Assembly: GCF_030499575.1 (NCBI RefSeq)
Contig: NZ_JASTLC010000001.1
Span: forward strand, 1,054,001-1,118,000
Length of the DNA stretch: 64,000 nt
Direction: 5' to 3'
DNA from: Streptomyces sp. DG2A-72
GTDB taxonomy: Bacteria > Actinomycetota > Actinomycetes > Streptomycetales > Streptomycetaceae
Shown here: piece after piece, positions 1 to 8,311 of the stretch
Layout of the letters: each line of letters opens with the position of its first letter
Position numbering within the stretch: position 1 is the first letter of the stretch
Notes under the pieces: generated by a model
Databases searched by the model: none
Told to the model about the DNA's origin: nothing
What the model saw: only the letters and a program-made list of their open reading frames with translations
Program-made: the position numbers and the translations under genes

Positions 1-371
1 GCGAACGACTTGGCCGCCTCCTCGGCCGTGGTGCCGAGGAACCGGGCCGGTTCCGGGTAGTCGGCGCCGGTCGCGATCACCAGCGCGTCGTACGGCAGCC
101 GTTCGCCGGTGCCCAGCACCACGTGCCGCTCGCCGGTCTCGACGCGGACCGCCTTGCCGACGACGACACGTCCGTGGCGCAGCAGTCGGTCGTACGGAAT
201 GAAGGGCGTCACCGACCACTCCGGGTGCACGCCGGCGCGCAGGGAGGCGATGCGGTGGAAGAAGATCTCCTTGCGGTCCACCAGCGTGACCCGTGCAGTC
301 GCGTCCAGCCGTTTCGCCAGCCGGACGCCGGCATAACCGCCTCCGATCACCACTACGTCGCCGTCATGCAC
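1..371 (-). CDS. FAD-dependent pyridine nucleotide oxidoreductase (NDH-2/AIF-like), 3' end cut by window
   Basis: The N-terminal 123 codons are present; the rest lies beyond the left edge. The start is GTG at 371-369, with an AGGAG ribosome-binding site 7 nt upstream. The protein opens with VVVIGGGYAGVRLAKRL, the dinucleotide-binding GxGxxG fold of FAD oxidoreductases. About 30 residues later comes LVDRKEIFFHRIASLRAG, typical of type II NADH dehydrogenase-like and apoptosis-inducing-factor-like flavoproteins. DALVIATGADYP is the usual ATG motif closing the first FAD domain. Its role would be electron transfer from NAD(P)H to a quinone or other acceptor. It diverges from the P450 gene, so it could in principle feed it electrons, but there is no ferredoxin gene beside them and this is speculation. 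Confidence 0.8.
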   Translation of the reverse strand, partial: MHDGDVVVIGGGYAGVRLAKRLDATARVTLVDRKEIFFHRIASLRAGVHPEWSVTPFIPYDRLLRHGRVVVGKAVRVETGERHVVLGTGERLPYDALVIATGADYPEPARFLGTTAEEAAKSF

Positions 372-457
372 ACCGAGTCTCCTGTGCCTGTGGGGGGGCG
401 AGTGCCGTGGCGGCGTGGACGCCCTCGGCCACTCGACTGCCGGCGAGCCTAGCCCTT

Positions 458-472
458 GAAACATAAAGTTTC
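458..472. promoter_or_regulatory. short inverted repeat in the oxidoreductase/P450 divergent region
   Basis: GAAAC-ATAAA-GTTTC is a perfect 5-bp inverted repeat with a 5-nt spacer. It lies in the 262-nt divergent gap (372-633) in an unusually AT-rich patch, where an operator or promoter would be expected. No other gene or motif is visible in that gap. No regulator can be assigned from sequence alone. Confidence 0.35.
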
Positions 473-633
473 TGCCGCGGCTTTGTGGGCGTTCTGTGAA
501 GCGAGTGCGCGGATGACCACTGCGTCCGAAACCCTCCTACGGCCGCGTGGTGTGCGCCAGGGCCCCTTCCTCGCGCAGGAGATTGCCGAGAGCATCGCCC
601 GTACGGGCATCCCGTACCCCCTGGAGGCCAACC

Positions 634-1872
634 ATGAGTCACGCTCAGGACGTTGCGACGCCCGCCATCGTCATCGACCCGCTGGTGCGCGACCTGGACG
701 GCGAGACAGAACTGCTGCGCAAGGCCGGCCCGTTCGCCCGGATCGACCTGCTCGGTGTCCCGGCCTGGACGGTCACCCGGCATTCCGTGGCCCGGGAACT
801 GCTCACCGACCCCCGGCTGGTGAAGGACATCGGCGCCTGGGGACTGTGGCAGTCGGGCACGGTCACCCGGCAGTGGCCGTTGATCGGCATGGTCGACCCG
901 GGCCGGTCCATGTTCACCGTGGACGGCACCGAGCACCGTCGGCTGCGGGCGAAGACGGCCCAGGCGATCACCCCGCGGCGGCTGGAGTCGCTGCGGCCTG
1001 CGGTCGAGCAGCTCACCGAGCAGTTGCTGGACGACCTGGCGGAGCAGGCCGGCCGGGACGGCCGGGCCGACCTGAAGACCGTCTTCGCGCAGCCGTTACC
1101 GATGGGAGTGGTCTGCACGCTGATGGGTGTGCCGCAGGCCGAGATCCCACGCCAGATGCGCCTGTGGAAGTCCTTCTTCTCCCTGCTCACTCCGCAGGAG
1201 GAGCGACTCGCGGTCATCGCGGAACTGGGCACGATCTTCACGGAATTGGTGCGTGAGAAGACCGCGCACCCGGCCGACGACCTCACCAGCGCCCTGATCC
1301 TCGCCGAGGAAGGCGGTGCACCGCTGACCGAGGAAGAGGTGGCGGGAAACCTCAAGTCGATGATCGGCGCCGGGCACGAGACCACCATCGGTCTGATCCT
1401 CAACAGCGTCCGCGGCCTGCTCGGCCACCCCGACCAGTTGGCCATGGTGCTGGACGGCCGCATCCCGTGGGACACGGTGGTGGAGGAGGCACTGCGCTGG
1501 GATCCGCCGGTCACCCACCTGCTGATGCGGTTCGCCGTCGAGGACATCGACGTCGACGGGTTCGTCATCGCCAAGGGCGAGGGCGTGGTCATCTCCTACC
1601 GCGCGATCGGCCGCGACACGGACCAGCACGGGCCCGACGCCGACGCCTTCGACATCACCCGGCCCAGCGCCGTCCGGCACATGGCCTTCGGCCACGGGCC
1701 GCACATCTGCCCGGGCGCGGCGCTCTCCCGGCTGGAGGCGGGCATCGCCCTCCCGGCCCTCTTCACCCGCTTCCCCGACCTCCGGCCGGCCCTGCCCCTG
1801 ACACAGCTCCGCAACCTCCCGGTCCTCACCCAGAACGACCTGGAGTCGTTCCCCGTCCTCCCGCACGGCTGA
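634..1872 (+). CDS. cytochrome P450 (CYP105/107-like bacterial soluble type)
   Basis: This 412-residue haem monooxygenase has the standard length of a soluble actinobacterial P450. The I-helix oxygen-binding motif AGHETT is at residues 246-251, the K-helix ExxR (EALR) at 285-288, and the haem-binding loop FGHGPHICPGAALSRLE carries the axial cysteine at 359. ATG 634 is chosen because GGAGG sits 6 nt upstream; extending further upstream adds only non-homologous arginine-rich sequence. Such enzymes hydroxylate or epoxidise small molecules using electrons from ferredoxin. No ferredoxin gene is adjacent, so a partner must come from elsewhere. No biosynthetic cluster surrounds it, and the substrate is unknown. 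Confidence 0.95.
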   Translation: MSHAQDVATPAIVIDPLVRDLDGETELLRKAGPFARIDLLGVPAWTVTRHSVARELLTDPRLVKDIGAWGLWQSGTVTRQWPLIGMVDPGRSMFTVDGTEHRRLRAKTAQAITPRRLESLRPAVEQLTEQLLDDLAEQAGRDGRADLKTVFAQPLPMGVVCTLMGVPQAEIPRQMRLWKSFFSLLTPQEERLAVIAELGTIFTELVREKTAHPADDLTSALILAEEGGAPLTEEEVAGNLKSMIGAGHETTIGLILNSVRGLLGHPDQLAMVLDGRIPWDTVVEEALRWDPPVTHLLMRFAVEDIDVDGFVIAKGEGVVISYRAIGRDTDQHGPDADAFDITRPSAVRHMAFGHGPHICPGAALSRLEAGIALPALFTRFPDLRPALPLTQLRNLPVLTQNDLESFPVLPHG

Positions 1873-1940
1873 GCACGGGCAGGTCGCGCCCGGCTCGTCG
1901 CGGCCTCTCAGCGGGTCCGGCGAAGTCCGGTGCGGTTCGG

Positions 1941-1993
1941 CAGCGCCCCGAAGGGGCGCGGGGAACTGCGCGACCAGCCACGACGGACCCGCG
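1941..1993. repeat. dispersed Streptomyces GC-rich element with terminator-like hairpin
   Basis: The segment contains GCGCCCC-GAA-GGGGCGC (1943-1959), a perfect 7-bp stem with a 3-nt loop. It is followed by GGGGAACTGCGCGACCAGCC and then ACGACGG. This stem plus tail is familiar as a short element found many times in Streptomyces chromosomes, usually at gene ends. It sits between the convergent P450 and TetR genes, where it could act as a bidirectional terminator. The family assignment is from memory; the hairpin is seen directly. Confidence 0.6.
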
Positions 1994-2021
1994 GCCGACA
2001 CACCGGACTTCCGGCGGAGCG

Positions 2022-2612
2022 CTAGTGGCCCTGTCCCGTGGCGAGGCCGCCCATGATCAGGTCGGTCAGAGCGACGACCGCCTCGTCGGACGTCACTCGC
2101 TCCCGGGTCACGTCCCCGGCGATCGCTTCGGCCGCGCCCAGGAGGCCTACGCAGCGCAGACGGAGGGCGTTGCGGGAGAGGCGGGAGTACGGCGACAACG
2201 CGGCCGCCATCAGGTCCGTATAACGGCCCATCAGCTCGTGCTGGGTCGCCTCCATCTCCGGATTTCCCTTCAACGCGGCGGAGATGGCGGTGAGTTCCGG
2301 CATGTCGGTGGCGCAGGCGAAGTATGCGGTGCTGATGACGCGGGCGACCTCGGCAGCGGTGGGGGCGGCGTCCTGCAGCGCCTGCGCGATCGCGGCCCGG
2401 TGGCGTTCGTCGAGGCGCCGGTAGAGGGCGAGCAGCAGACCGGGGCGGGTGCCGAAATGGTCGTACACGATCGGTCTGCTGACCTTCGCCGCCTCGGCGA
2501 GGGTGACCAACGTCAGTCCGTCGGTGCCCTGGCCGCGCACCATCGCCACGGCGGTGTCGAGCAGCTGCTCCCGCCTGGCCTGCTTGGACAGCCGGGTCGT
2601 CGTGGTCGCCAT
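2022..2612 (-). CDS. TetR/AcrR family transcriptional regulator
   Basis: This 196-residue protein has an N-terminal TetR helix-turn-helix. The recognition region reads LAEAAKVSRPIVYDHFGTRPG, around residues 38-58. An all-helical ligand/dimerisation domain follows. The gene is divergent from the saccharopine-dehydrogenase-like gene starting at 2732. Three copies of a CTAC-N5-GTAG-type site lie between the two starts (2644-2684), so autoregulation and control of the divergent neighbour are likely. The inducer cannot be inferred. Confidence 0.92.
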   Translation of the reverse strand: MATTTTRLSKQARREQLLDTAVAMVRGQGTDGLTLVTLAEAAKVSRPIVYDHFGTRPGLLLALYRRLDERHRAAIAQALQDAAPTAAEVARVISTAYFACATDMPELTAISAALKGNPEMEATQHELMGRYTDLMAAALSPYSRLSRNALRLRCVGLLGAAEAIAGDVTRERVTSDEAVVALTDLIMGGLATGQGH

Positions 2613-2643
2613 GGTCCTCCCTCGCTTCGCGTCGAAGCCTAGG

Positions 2644-2684
2644 CTACAAAAAGTAACCTACAAAATGTAGGCTACGTGATGTAG
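2644..2684. promoter_or_regulatory. three tandem TetR-type operators, 14-bp period
   Basis: Three 13-bp sites start at 2644, 2658 and 2672: CTACAAAAAGTAA, CTACAAAATGTAG (perfect palindrome) and CTACGTGATGTAG. They are spaced exactly 14 bp apart, between a divergent TetR gene and the 2732 oxidoreductase. The block is AT-rich against a very GC-rich background, so it also likely overlaps the promoters. Confidence 0.75.
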
Positions 2685-2731
2685 CTTCAAGGACGCAGGG
2701 TCATTGCAGGCTTGTATGGAGGGAGTTCACC

Positions 2732-3748
2732 GTGGGACATCCGGAACCGGTACTGATCCTTGGCGGCTCGGGACAGGCAGGCGCGGGGGCCGCCGCACTC
2801 CTGCGGCGCTGGCACCCCGACCTGCCGTTGACGATCGCGGGTCGTGACCTCGGCCGCGCGCGGCGGGTGGCCGACGAACTCGGTGCCGCGACGGCCGTGA
2901 CCGTCGATCTGGGCCGCAGCGATCTCGGGCTCCCGCCCGGGCACGGCCACTCGGCGGTGGTCGCGTCGCTGTGGGACAACCACCTGCATGGGCTGCGGTA
3001 CGCGCAGCACCGCGGGCTGCCCTACCTCAGTCTCTCCAGCGGGCTGGTGGACATCGGGCCGGAGGTGGTCGCGGGGGCCCAGCGGGCAACCGCCGCGCCG
3101 ATACTGCTGGCCAGCCACTGGTGTGCGGGCGTTCTCGTCCTCACAACCCTGAACCTGGCCAGGGAGTTCGACCGGATCGACACCATCCGGGTCGGCGCCG
3201 TGCTGGACGAGTCGGACATCGGCGGGCCCGCGGGGGCCGCGGATCTGGAGCGGTGGGGTGACGTCACCTCGGCCGGGCTGGTGCGTCGTGACGGCGCCTT
3301 CGCCTGGGTCGACGGCCCCGACGCGGAGGCGGGCGTACCCACGTCCGACGGCAGGATCCTGCCCGGCCGGACCATCCCCATCCTCGACGTGCCGAGCCTC
3401 GCCCTCGCAACGGGTGCGGCGAACGTCAGCTTCGCCCTCGCCATCGGTGAGTCCGCGGGCCGGCACCGCGGTGACGGACCTTCCCTCGAGGTCCGGATCG
3501 ATCTCGAAGGGGTGGGGGTCGAGGGCGAGCCGTTGAGCAGGAGCCGCCGGCTCGTCCATCCGGCGGGGCAGGGCCCGTTGACCGCGCTCGGTATGGCTCT
3601 CGGCGTCGAGCGACTGATCGGGCTGCGCGGCGACGCGGTACCGGTGGGGATCCACACGCCCGAGGCGTTGATCGACCCTGCGTACGCGGCCGAGCGGCTG
3701 GCGGAGACCGGTGCCATGGTCGTCGATCCGGCGGCCGCCGCTGCCTGA
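2732..3748 (+). CDS. saccharopine dehydrogenase-like NAD(P)-binding oxidoreductase
   Basis: This 338-residue protein begins with a Rossmann fold: VLILGGSGQAGAGAAALL at about residues 7-24, a GxGGxG variant. An acidic/arginine region, IAGRDLGRARRVADELG, follows, as in saccharopine dehydrogenase-like and trans-acting enoyl reductase-like proteins. The GTG start at 2732 has GGAGGGAG 5-12 nt upstream. Its promoter region holds the three putative TetR operators, so it is probably the TetR target. Residues after about 120 do not point to a specific substrate. Confidence 0.75.
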   Translation: MGHPEPVLILGGSGQAGAGAAALLRRWHPDLPLTIAGRDLGRARRVADELGAATAVTVDLGRSDLGLPPGHGHSAVVASLWDNHLHGLRYAQHRGLPYLSLSSGLVDIGPEVVAGAQRATAAPILLASHWCAGVLVLTTLNLAREFDRIDTIRVGAVLDESDIGGPAGAADLERWGDVTSAGLVRRDGAFAWVDGPDAEAGVPTSDGRILPGRTIPILDVPSLALATGAANVSFALAIGESAGRHRGDGPSLEVRIDLEGVGVEGEPLSRSRRLVHPAGQGPLTALGMALGVERLIGLRGDAVPVGIHTPEALIDPAYAAERLAETGAMVVDPAAAAA

Positions 3749-4078
3749 ACAGCTCGCGCAGGAGCGGTACTTCTGCGCGCTCACCGACAGGGTGTCGATC
3801 GCCCGCATGCCGAGATCGTGGAAAGTGGTGCCGGGCAGAATGCGCACACCGGCCGCCGTCGCCACCGGCTCAGAACACCTGCCCCCGCGGTGCGTTGGAA
3901 CTCGACGGCCGGCAGCCCGCGCCGGACGCGGCGCCGGACCTGCTGTCACGTGCCCGCACGGCCGGAGCCAGCCGGGTCCGCCGGGCTCGGCGCTGCCCCG
4001 AGCCCTGCGCACCGTCGGTGAGTGGCACAGCACGCGGGTCGCGCCCCCGGCTGCCTGTGCCTTCGTACCCTGTTACCC
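3749..4078. other. 330-nt intergenic region, no gene recognised
   Basis: Between the oxidoreductase stop and the GlxA-type start I see no convincing gene. A minus-strand reading around 3771-3850 gives a short protein-like run (LPGTTFHDLGMRAIDTLSV) without start, stop or homology that I recognise. It may be a decayed fragment. The rest presumably contains the promoter of the downstream regulator. Confidence 0.4.
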
Positions 4079-5035
4079 GTGCCGTCCTCCCGCCTGCATC
4101 GTGTCGCCGTTCTCGTGCTCGAGGGTGCGAAGCCGCTCGATGTCGGCATTCCCGCGCAGGTGTTCACGACCCGGGCGAGCATGCCGTACGAGGTGCGGGT
4201 GTGCGGCGCGGCGCCCGGTCTCGTGACGGGCGGCGACGGGCTGTCGTACCACGTCGCCGATGGCCTCGACGCGCTTGCGTGGGCCGACATCGCCTTCGTC
4301 CCCGGCTACCGGTTCCCGGACCGCGACGACCCGCCGCGGGCCGTCGTCGAGGCGCTGCTCGCCGCCCATGGCGGAGGCACGCGGCTGGCCGCCATCTCGA
4401 CGGGCGCCTTCGCGCTCGCCGCGACCGGCCTGCTCGACGGCAAGCGGGCCACGACGCACTGGCACTACACGCGGGCGCTCAAGCGGAGGCATCCGCTCGT
4501 CCAGGTCGACGCGAACGTCCTGTTCGTCGACGAGGGCAGCGTGCTGACGTCGGCCGGCGCCGCCTCGGGCATCGACCTGTGCCTGCACATCCTGCGCGGC
4601 GACCTCGGGGTGGCCGCGTCGAACCACGCGGCCCGGCGCCTGGTCGCCGCTCCCTATCGCAGCGGCGGCCAGGCGCAGTATGTGCCGCGCAGCGTGCCCG
4701 AGCCGCTCGGCGAGCGGTTCGCGGCCACCCGTGAGTGGGCGCTGCACCGGCTCGACGAGCCCCTCAGCCTCGAAGCCCTCGCGCAGCATGCGGCCGTCTC
4801 ACCGCGCACGTTCTCGCGGCGCTTCGTGGAGGACACCGGGTACACGCCGATGCAGTGGGTCATGCGCGCCCGGATCGACCTGGCCCGTGAGCTGCTGGAG
4901 CGTTCGGAGCGGAGCGTCGAGCAGATCGCGGGCGACGTGGGCCTCGGCACCGGCGCGAATCTGCGGCTGCACTTCCAGCGCATCCTCGGGACCACGCCCA
5001 GCGAGTACCGGCGCACGTTCACGCAGGGCGAGTAG
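4079..5035 (+). CDS. GlxA-family AraC-type regulator with DJ-1/PfpI domain
   Basis: This 318-residue protein has two domains. Residues 1-180 form a DJ-1/PfpI (glutamine amidotransferase-like) sensor: RVAVLVLEGAKPLDVGIPAQ, then ISTGAFALAATGLLDGKRATTHW. Residues about 205-315 form two AraC helix-turn-helix motifs: LSLEALAQHAAVSPRTFSRRF and QIAGDVGLGTGANLRLHFQR. GTG 4079 is chosen because family members begin directly with this R/HRVAVLV strand. The usual nucleophile-elbow cysteine is replaced here (ISTGAFALA), common for non-catalytic sensor versions. It lies 130 nt upstream of GAPDH in the same direction and may regulate it, but no operator is evident. Confidence 0.9.
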   Translation: MPSSRLHRVAVLVLEGAKPLDVGIPAQVFTTRASMPYEVRVCGAAPGLVTGGDGLSYHVADGLDALAWADIAFVPGYRFPDRDDPPRAVVEALLAAHGGGTRLAAISTGAFALAATGLLDGKRATTHWHYTRALKRRHPLVQVDANVLFVDEGSVLTSAGAASGIDLCLHILRGDLGVAASNHAARRLVAAPYRSGGQAQYVPRSVPEPLGERFAATREWALHRLDEPLSLEALAQHAAVSPRTFSRRFVEDTGYTPMQWVMRARIDLARELLERSERSVEQIAGDVGLGTGANLRLHFQRILGTTPSEYRRTFTQGE

Positions 5036-5165
5036 CCCGTCGTACGACACTCGGTGCTCAGGCCCTCAGGCGCTTGGCGCGATCCTTGCGAACCTTGGCA
5101 GTCACGCCACGGCCACGGATGGATCCCGCACGCGACGCTGGTGACGAGAGGAAGGGACACGATTC

Positions 5166-6164
5166 ATGACGCGCATCGCCATCAACGGATTCGGCCGCAT
5201 CGGACGCAATGTGCTGCGGGCCCTGCTGGAACGCGACAACGACCTCGAGATCGTCGCCGTCAACGACCTCACCGAGCCGGCCACCCTGGCCCGGCTGCTC
5301 GCCTACGACTCGACGGCCGGCCGGCTCGGCCGCCCGGTGACCGTGGACGGCGACGCCCTCGTCGTCGACGGCCGCCGCATCACGGTGCTCGCCGAGCGGG
5401 ACCCGGCGCAGCTGCCATGGGCCGAACTCGGCATCGACATCGTGCTGGAGGCGACCGGCCGCTTCACCTCGGCGAAGGCCGCCGGCGCCCACCTCGCCGC
5501 AGGCGCGAAGAAGATCCTGGTCAGCGCGCCGTCGGACGGAGCCGACGTCACGCTGGCGTACGGGGTCAACACCGACGCCTACGACCCGGCCCTGCACACG
5601 ATCGTCTCGAACGCCTCATGCACGACCAACGCGCTCGCGCCGCTGGCCGCCGTCCTGGACCAACTCGCCGGCATCGAGCACGGCTTCATGACCACGGTGC
5701 ACGCCTACACGCAGGAGCAGAACCTCCAGGACGGTCCGCACCGCGACGCGCGCCGCGCCCGTGCCGCCGCCGTCAACATCGTGCCGACCACGACGGGCGC
5801 CGCCAAGGCGATCGGCCTGGTGCTGCCGAACCTGGACGGAAAGCTGTCGGGCGACTCGATCCGTGTGCCGGTTCCCGTGGGCTCGCTCGTCGAACTCAAC
5901 ACGACCGTGGCGCGGGACGTGACACGCGACGACGTGCTGGCGGCGTACCGCGCGGCGGCGGAAGGGCCGCTCGCGGGCATCCTCGAGTACTCCGACGACC
6001 CGCTCGTCTCGTCCGACATCACGGGCAACCCCGCCTCGGCCGTCTTCGACTCGGCCCTCACCCGCGTCGACGGCCGCCACATCAAGGTGGTCGCCTGGTA
6101 CGACAACGAGTGGGGCTTCTCGAACCGAGTCATCGACACCCTCGAACTGCTCGCCGCACGCTGA
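5166..6164 (+). CDS. gap: type I glyceraldehyde-3-phosphate dehydrogenase
   Basis: This 332-residue enzyme oxidises glyceraldehyde-3-phosphate to 1,3-bisphosphoglycerate with NAD in glycolysis. The NAD-binding GFGRIGR is at residues 8-14, and D34 in VAVNDL favours NAD over NADP. The catalytic cysteine is C152 in SNASCTTNA, and its partner is H179 in TTVHAYTQ. WYDNEWGFSNRVIDT near the C-terminus is the family signature. Length is standard. It stands apart from pgk and tpi, so it may be a second gap paralogue, as Streptomyces often carry. The preceding GlxA-type regulator suggests conditional expression. Confidence 0.97.
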   Translation: MTRIAINGFGRIGRNVLRALLERDNDLEIVAVNDLTEPATLARLLAYDSTAGRLGRPVTVDGDALVVDGRRITVLAERDPAQLPWAELGIDIVLEATGRFTSAKAAGAHLAAGAKKILVSAPSDGADVTLAYGVNTDAYDPALHTIVSNASCTTNALAPLAAVLDQLAGIEHGFMTTVHAYTQEQNLQDGPHRDARRARAAAVNIVPTTTGAAKAIGLVLPNLDGKLSGDSIRVPVPVGSLVELNTTVARDVTRDDVLAAYRAAAEGPLAGILEYSDDPLVSSDITGNPASAVFDSALTRVDGRHIKVVAWYDNEWGFSNRVIDTLELLAAR

Positions 6165-6194
6165 CCGGTTCCCGGAACGCCGTGGCGCATCCAG

Positions 6195-6911
6195 CTAGGC
6201 GTGACTGTGGCCGCCCCCGGCGTGCGCGAGGGCGCTGGGGGTGCGGCAGCCGACGATGGCCGGGGCCTCGTGGAGGAGCGTGTCGTCGGTGAGCGCTTCC
6301 ACCATGAACAGCGCGAAGTCGATCCGGCGGGTCCGGTCGCTGGCCAGTACCGGGTCGCCCACATGCCGGCTCCACACCGGCAGGCCCTGGCTCTCGCCCT
6401 CCTCCAGGCTGCTGCCACGCACCACGGTCCACCGGGTGTCGCTGGCGAACACCCGTCGGCACGCCTCCACCTGATCGTCGATCTCGACGGCGCGGACCAG
6501 CTTGGCCAGCACGGCCACGACCCGGAGCCCCAGGGTGAACAGCCGCGAGTACGTGTCCTTGCCGTCGCGCGTGATGTGCCAGCCGCAGGAGAAGACCAGA
6601 CGCGCGCCCGGCCGGGCGTGGTCGAGCACCGCCTGTGCCGTCCCCGACGAGTACTGCCGTACGCCCCAGGGCACCAGCACCGTCAACACCCCGTCGCACC
6701 CGGCGACCGCCCGCCGGATCACCTCGGGGTCGTTCGTGTCCCCGGGAACGACGGTCATCCGGCCCTCGAACGCGGCCAGTTTCGGCACACTGCGCTCCCG
6801 GCACACGCCGACGACTTCATAGCCGCGTTCCAGTGCGTGCCGGACCATGTACTGCCCGAGCTTCCCGGAAGCTCCGACGATGCAGACCTTCTTCATTCGA
6901 TCCGTGCCCAT
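6195..6911 (-). CDS. NmrA/SDR-type NAD(P)H-binding protein
   Basis: This 238-residue atypical short-chain dehydrogenase has KVCIVGASGKLGQYMVRHAL at its N-terminus, the GxxGxxG NAD(P) motif of NmrA-like and NAD(P)H-binding proteins. An alternating beta/alpha pattern without a YxxxK active site follows. ATG 6911 is preferred, with AAGGGG 7 nt upstream; ATG 6896 is a possible alternative. It is divergent from the TetR gene at 7005, with twin palindromes between them, and is therefore probably repressed by that TetR. Role: likely redox sensing or isomerase/reductase activity; substrate unknown. Confidence 0.85.
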   Translation of the reverse strand: MGTDRMKKVCIVGASGKLGQYMVRHALERGYEVVGVCRERSVPKLAAFEGRMTVVPGDTNDPEVIRRAVAGCDGVLTVLVPWGVRQYSSGTAQAVLDHARPGARLVFSCGWHITRDGKDTYSRLFTLGLRVVAVLAKLVRAVEIDDQVEACRRVFASDTRWTVVRGSSLEEGESQGLPVWSRHVGDPVLASDRTRRIDFALFMVEALTDDTLLHEAPAIVGCRTPSALAHAGGGHSHA

Positions 6912-6938
6912 GGCGCAGCCCCTTCGCCGGCATGCTGA

Positions 6939-6976
6939 CCTTATGTTGTAAGGCACGCTAGCCTTATACTGTAAGG
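6939..6976. promoter_or_regulatory. twin TetR operators between NmrA-like gene and TetR gene
   Basis: Two 15-bp near-identical palindromes, CCTTATGTTGTAAGG (6939-6953) and CCTTATACTGTAAGG (6962-6976), share the CCTTA-N5-TAAGG form. They begin 23 bp apart, about two helical turns. They are centred in the 93-nt divergent gap and are the obvious binding sites for the TetR encoded at 7005. Confidence 0.8.
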
Positions 6977-7004
6977 CGGTCAAGGAGAGGGAAAGGGAGG
7001 CCGC

Positions 7005-7694
7005 ATGCACGAGAGCGGCAAGAGGGCTCGGCGCAGGGCGTCGGCGCGCACCCCGCTCAGTCGCGAGCGAGTGATCCATGCGGCGATGGCGGTGGCGGAC
7101 GAAAAGGGGTCGGTCGCCGCACTCACCATGCGGGCCATCGCCGCACCGCTGGGCGTCGAGGCGATGTCGCTCTATCACCATGTGGCCGGCCGGGAGGACA
7201 TCCTCGACGGCATGGTGGACGCGGTGTTCGGCGAGATCGACCTGCCGCCGCGCGACACGGACTGGAAAACGGCCATGCGCCACCGGGCGGACTCCGCCCG
7301 CGCCGCCCTCAAGCGCCATCCCTGGGCCGTCGGCCTGATGGACTCCCGCTCCCAGCCCGGCCCCTCGACCCTGCGCCACCACGACGCCGTCCTCGGCGCG
7401 TTGCGCGCGGGCGGCTTCTCCGTCCCGATGACCGCACACGCCGTCTCACTGATCGACAGCTACCTGTACGGCTTCGTGCTCCAGGAGCTGAGCCTGCCGT
7501 TCAAGGGCGAGGCGGAGCTGGACGAGGTCGCGGGCGCCATCCTGCACGACCTGTCGGCCGACACCCACCCCCATCTCACCGAGCTGGCCACCGAACACGT
7601 CCTCAAACCCGGCTACGACTACGCCGACGAGTTCACCTTCGGCCTCACCCTCATCCTCGACGCCCTCCACCCGGACGAGACCACGAGCGCGTAG
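7005..7694 (+). CDS. TetR family regulator with TetR_C-type ligand domain
   Basis: This 229-residue protein has a helix-turn-helix at about residues 20-65. ALTMRAIAAPLGVEAMSLYHHVAGREDILDGM is the classical tetracycline-repressor-like pattern with YHHV before the fourth helix. The C-terminal domain resembles the TetR_C subclass (residues 80-225, AVSLIDSYLYGFVLQELSLPF). It is divergently transcribed from the NmrA-like gene, and twin 15-bp palindromes lie between them. It likely represses itself and that neighbour; the inducer is unknown. Confidence 0.93.
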   Translation: MHESGKRARRRASARTPLSRERVIHAAMAVADEKGSVAALTMRAIAAPLGVEAMSLYHHVAGREDILDGMVDAVFGEIDLPPRDTDWKTAMRHRADSARAALKRHPWAVGLMDSRSQPGPSTLRHHDAVLGALRAGGFSVPMTAHAVSLIDSYLYGFVLQELSLPFKGEAELDEVAGAILHDLSADTHPHLTELATEHVLKPGYDYADEFTFGLTLILDALHPDETTSA

Positions 7695-7714
7695 CGGAGA
7701 GTCCCGCGGAGGGC

Positions 7715-8094
7715 TCAGCACTTGAGTGTGAAGGTGAAGTCGTCGGAGAGCTTGCCGCTCAGGCGGACTGCCGAAACGAGCTTCCCCTCCGTGATCAGCC
7801 TGCCAGGTCAGGGTCGTTGTCATGCATCCGGTCCAGCCGTTCAGGTCGTACGGAGCGCACGTTCATCCCCTCCAGGACCGTGAGCCTGGCCGTGTCCCCG
7901 CAGGCGGTACAGAGCACGAGGAGCCAGGCGTCGAGGAGCTTGTGGTGTGCGTTGACCCGGAACTTTCCGTTTGCCCGGAAGCGCTCGGACGCGCATGCGT
8001 GGCAACGACGGAGAACGGTCGGCAGGCAGGTGGGCATGACCACCCAGCTCTTGAGCACAGAAGTACACCGGTTGCAGTGAGAAGTCCGCAGCAA
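7715..8094 (-). pseudogene. DUF1062 family pseudogene (internal deletion plus frameshift)
   Basis: Reading the minus strand from about 8058, the frame gives SWVVMPTCLPTVLRRCHAC, then GKFRVNAHHKLLDAWLL and LCTACGDTARLTVLEGMNVRS. This is the cysteine-rich N-terminal half of DUF1062 proteins. It stops at 7795 just after DPDLAG. In a different frame, 7715-7797 encodes LITEGKLVSAVRLSGKLSDD and then FTFTLKC with a stop, which looks like the extreme C-terminus of the same family. About 80 middle residues are missing, and the junction is out of frame. The family assignment is from memory of its motifs. A deletion-type pseudogene is the simplest reading. The next 217 nt (8095-8311) hold no gene and presumably the promoter of the downstream operon. 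Confidence 0.7.
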
Positions 8095-8311
8095 AAAGGA
8101 GCACGGCGCACATGCACGACGCGCGACACATCAGCTCTCGGGAGGTCTCACAGGGTGTACAACGGCACGTCCTTGCCCAGACGACTTGGTTCGGCAGCAC
8201 GGTAATGGCGCACAGCGGCGCTGCTCCACAGGTATTCCGATCACTCGGGACCGGTCCCGAGCGCCTCCCGGCACAGTGGCGGGGTCTTTTCCCTGAGTGA
8301 AGGGTGAGTTG

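Noticed and set aside
634..2000. The P450 as part of a natural-product gene cluster
   Set aside because: No polyketide synthase, peptide synthetase, terpene synthase or tailoring set lies within reach. The neighbours are regulators and housekeeping-type genes.
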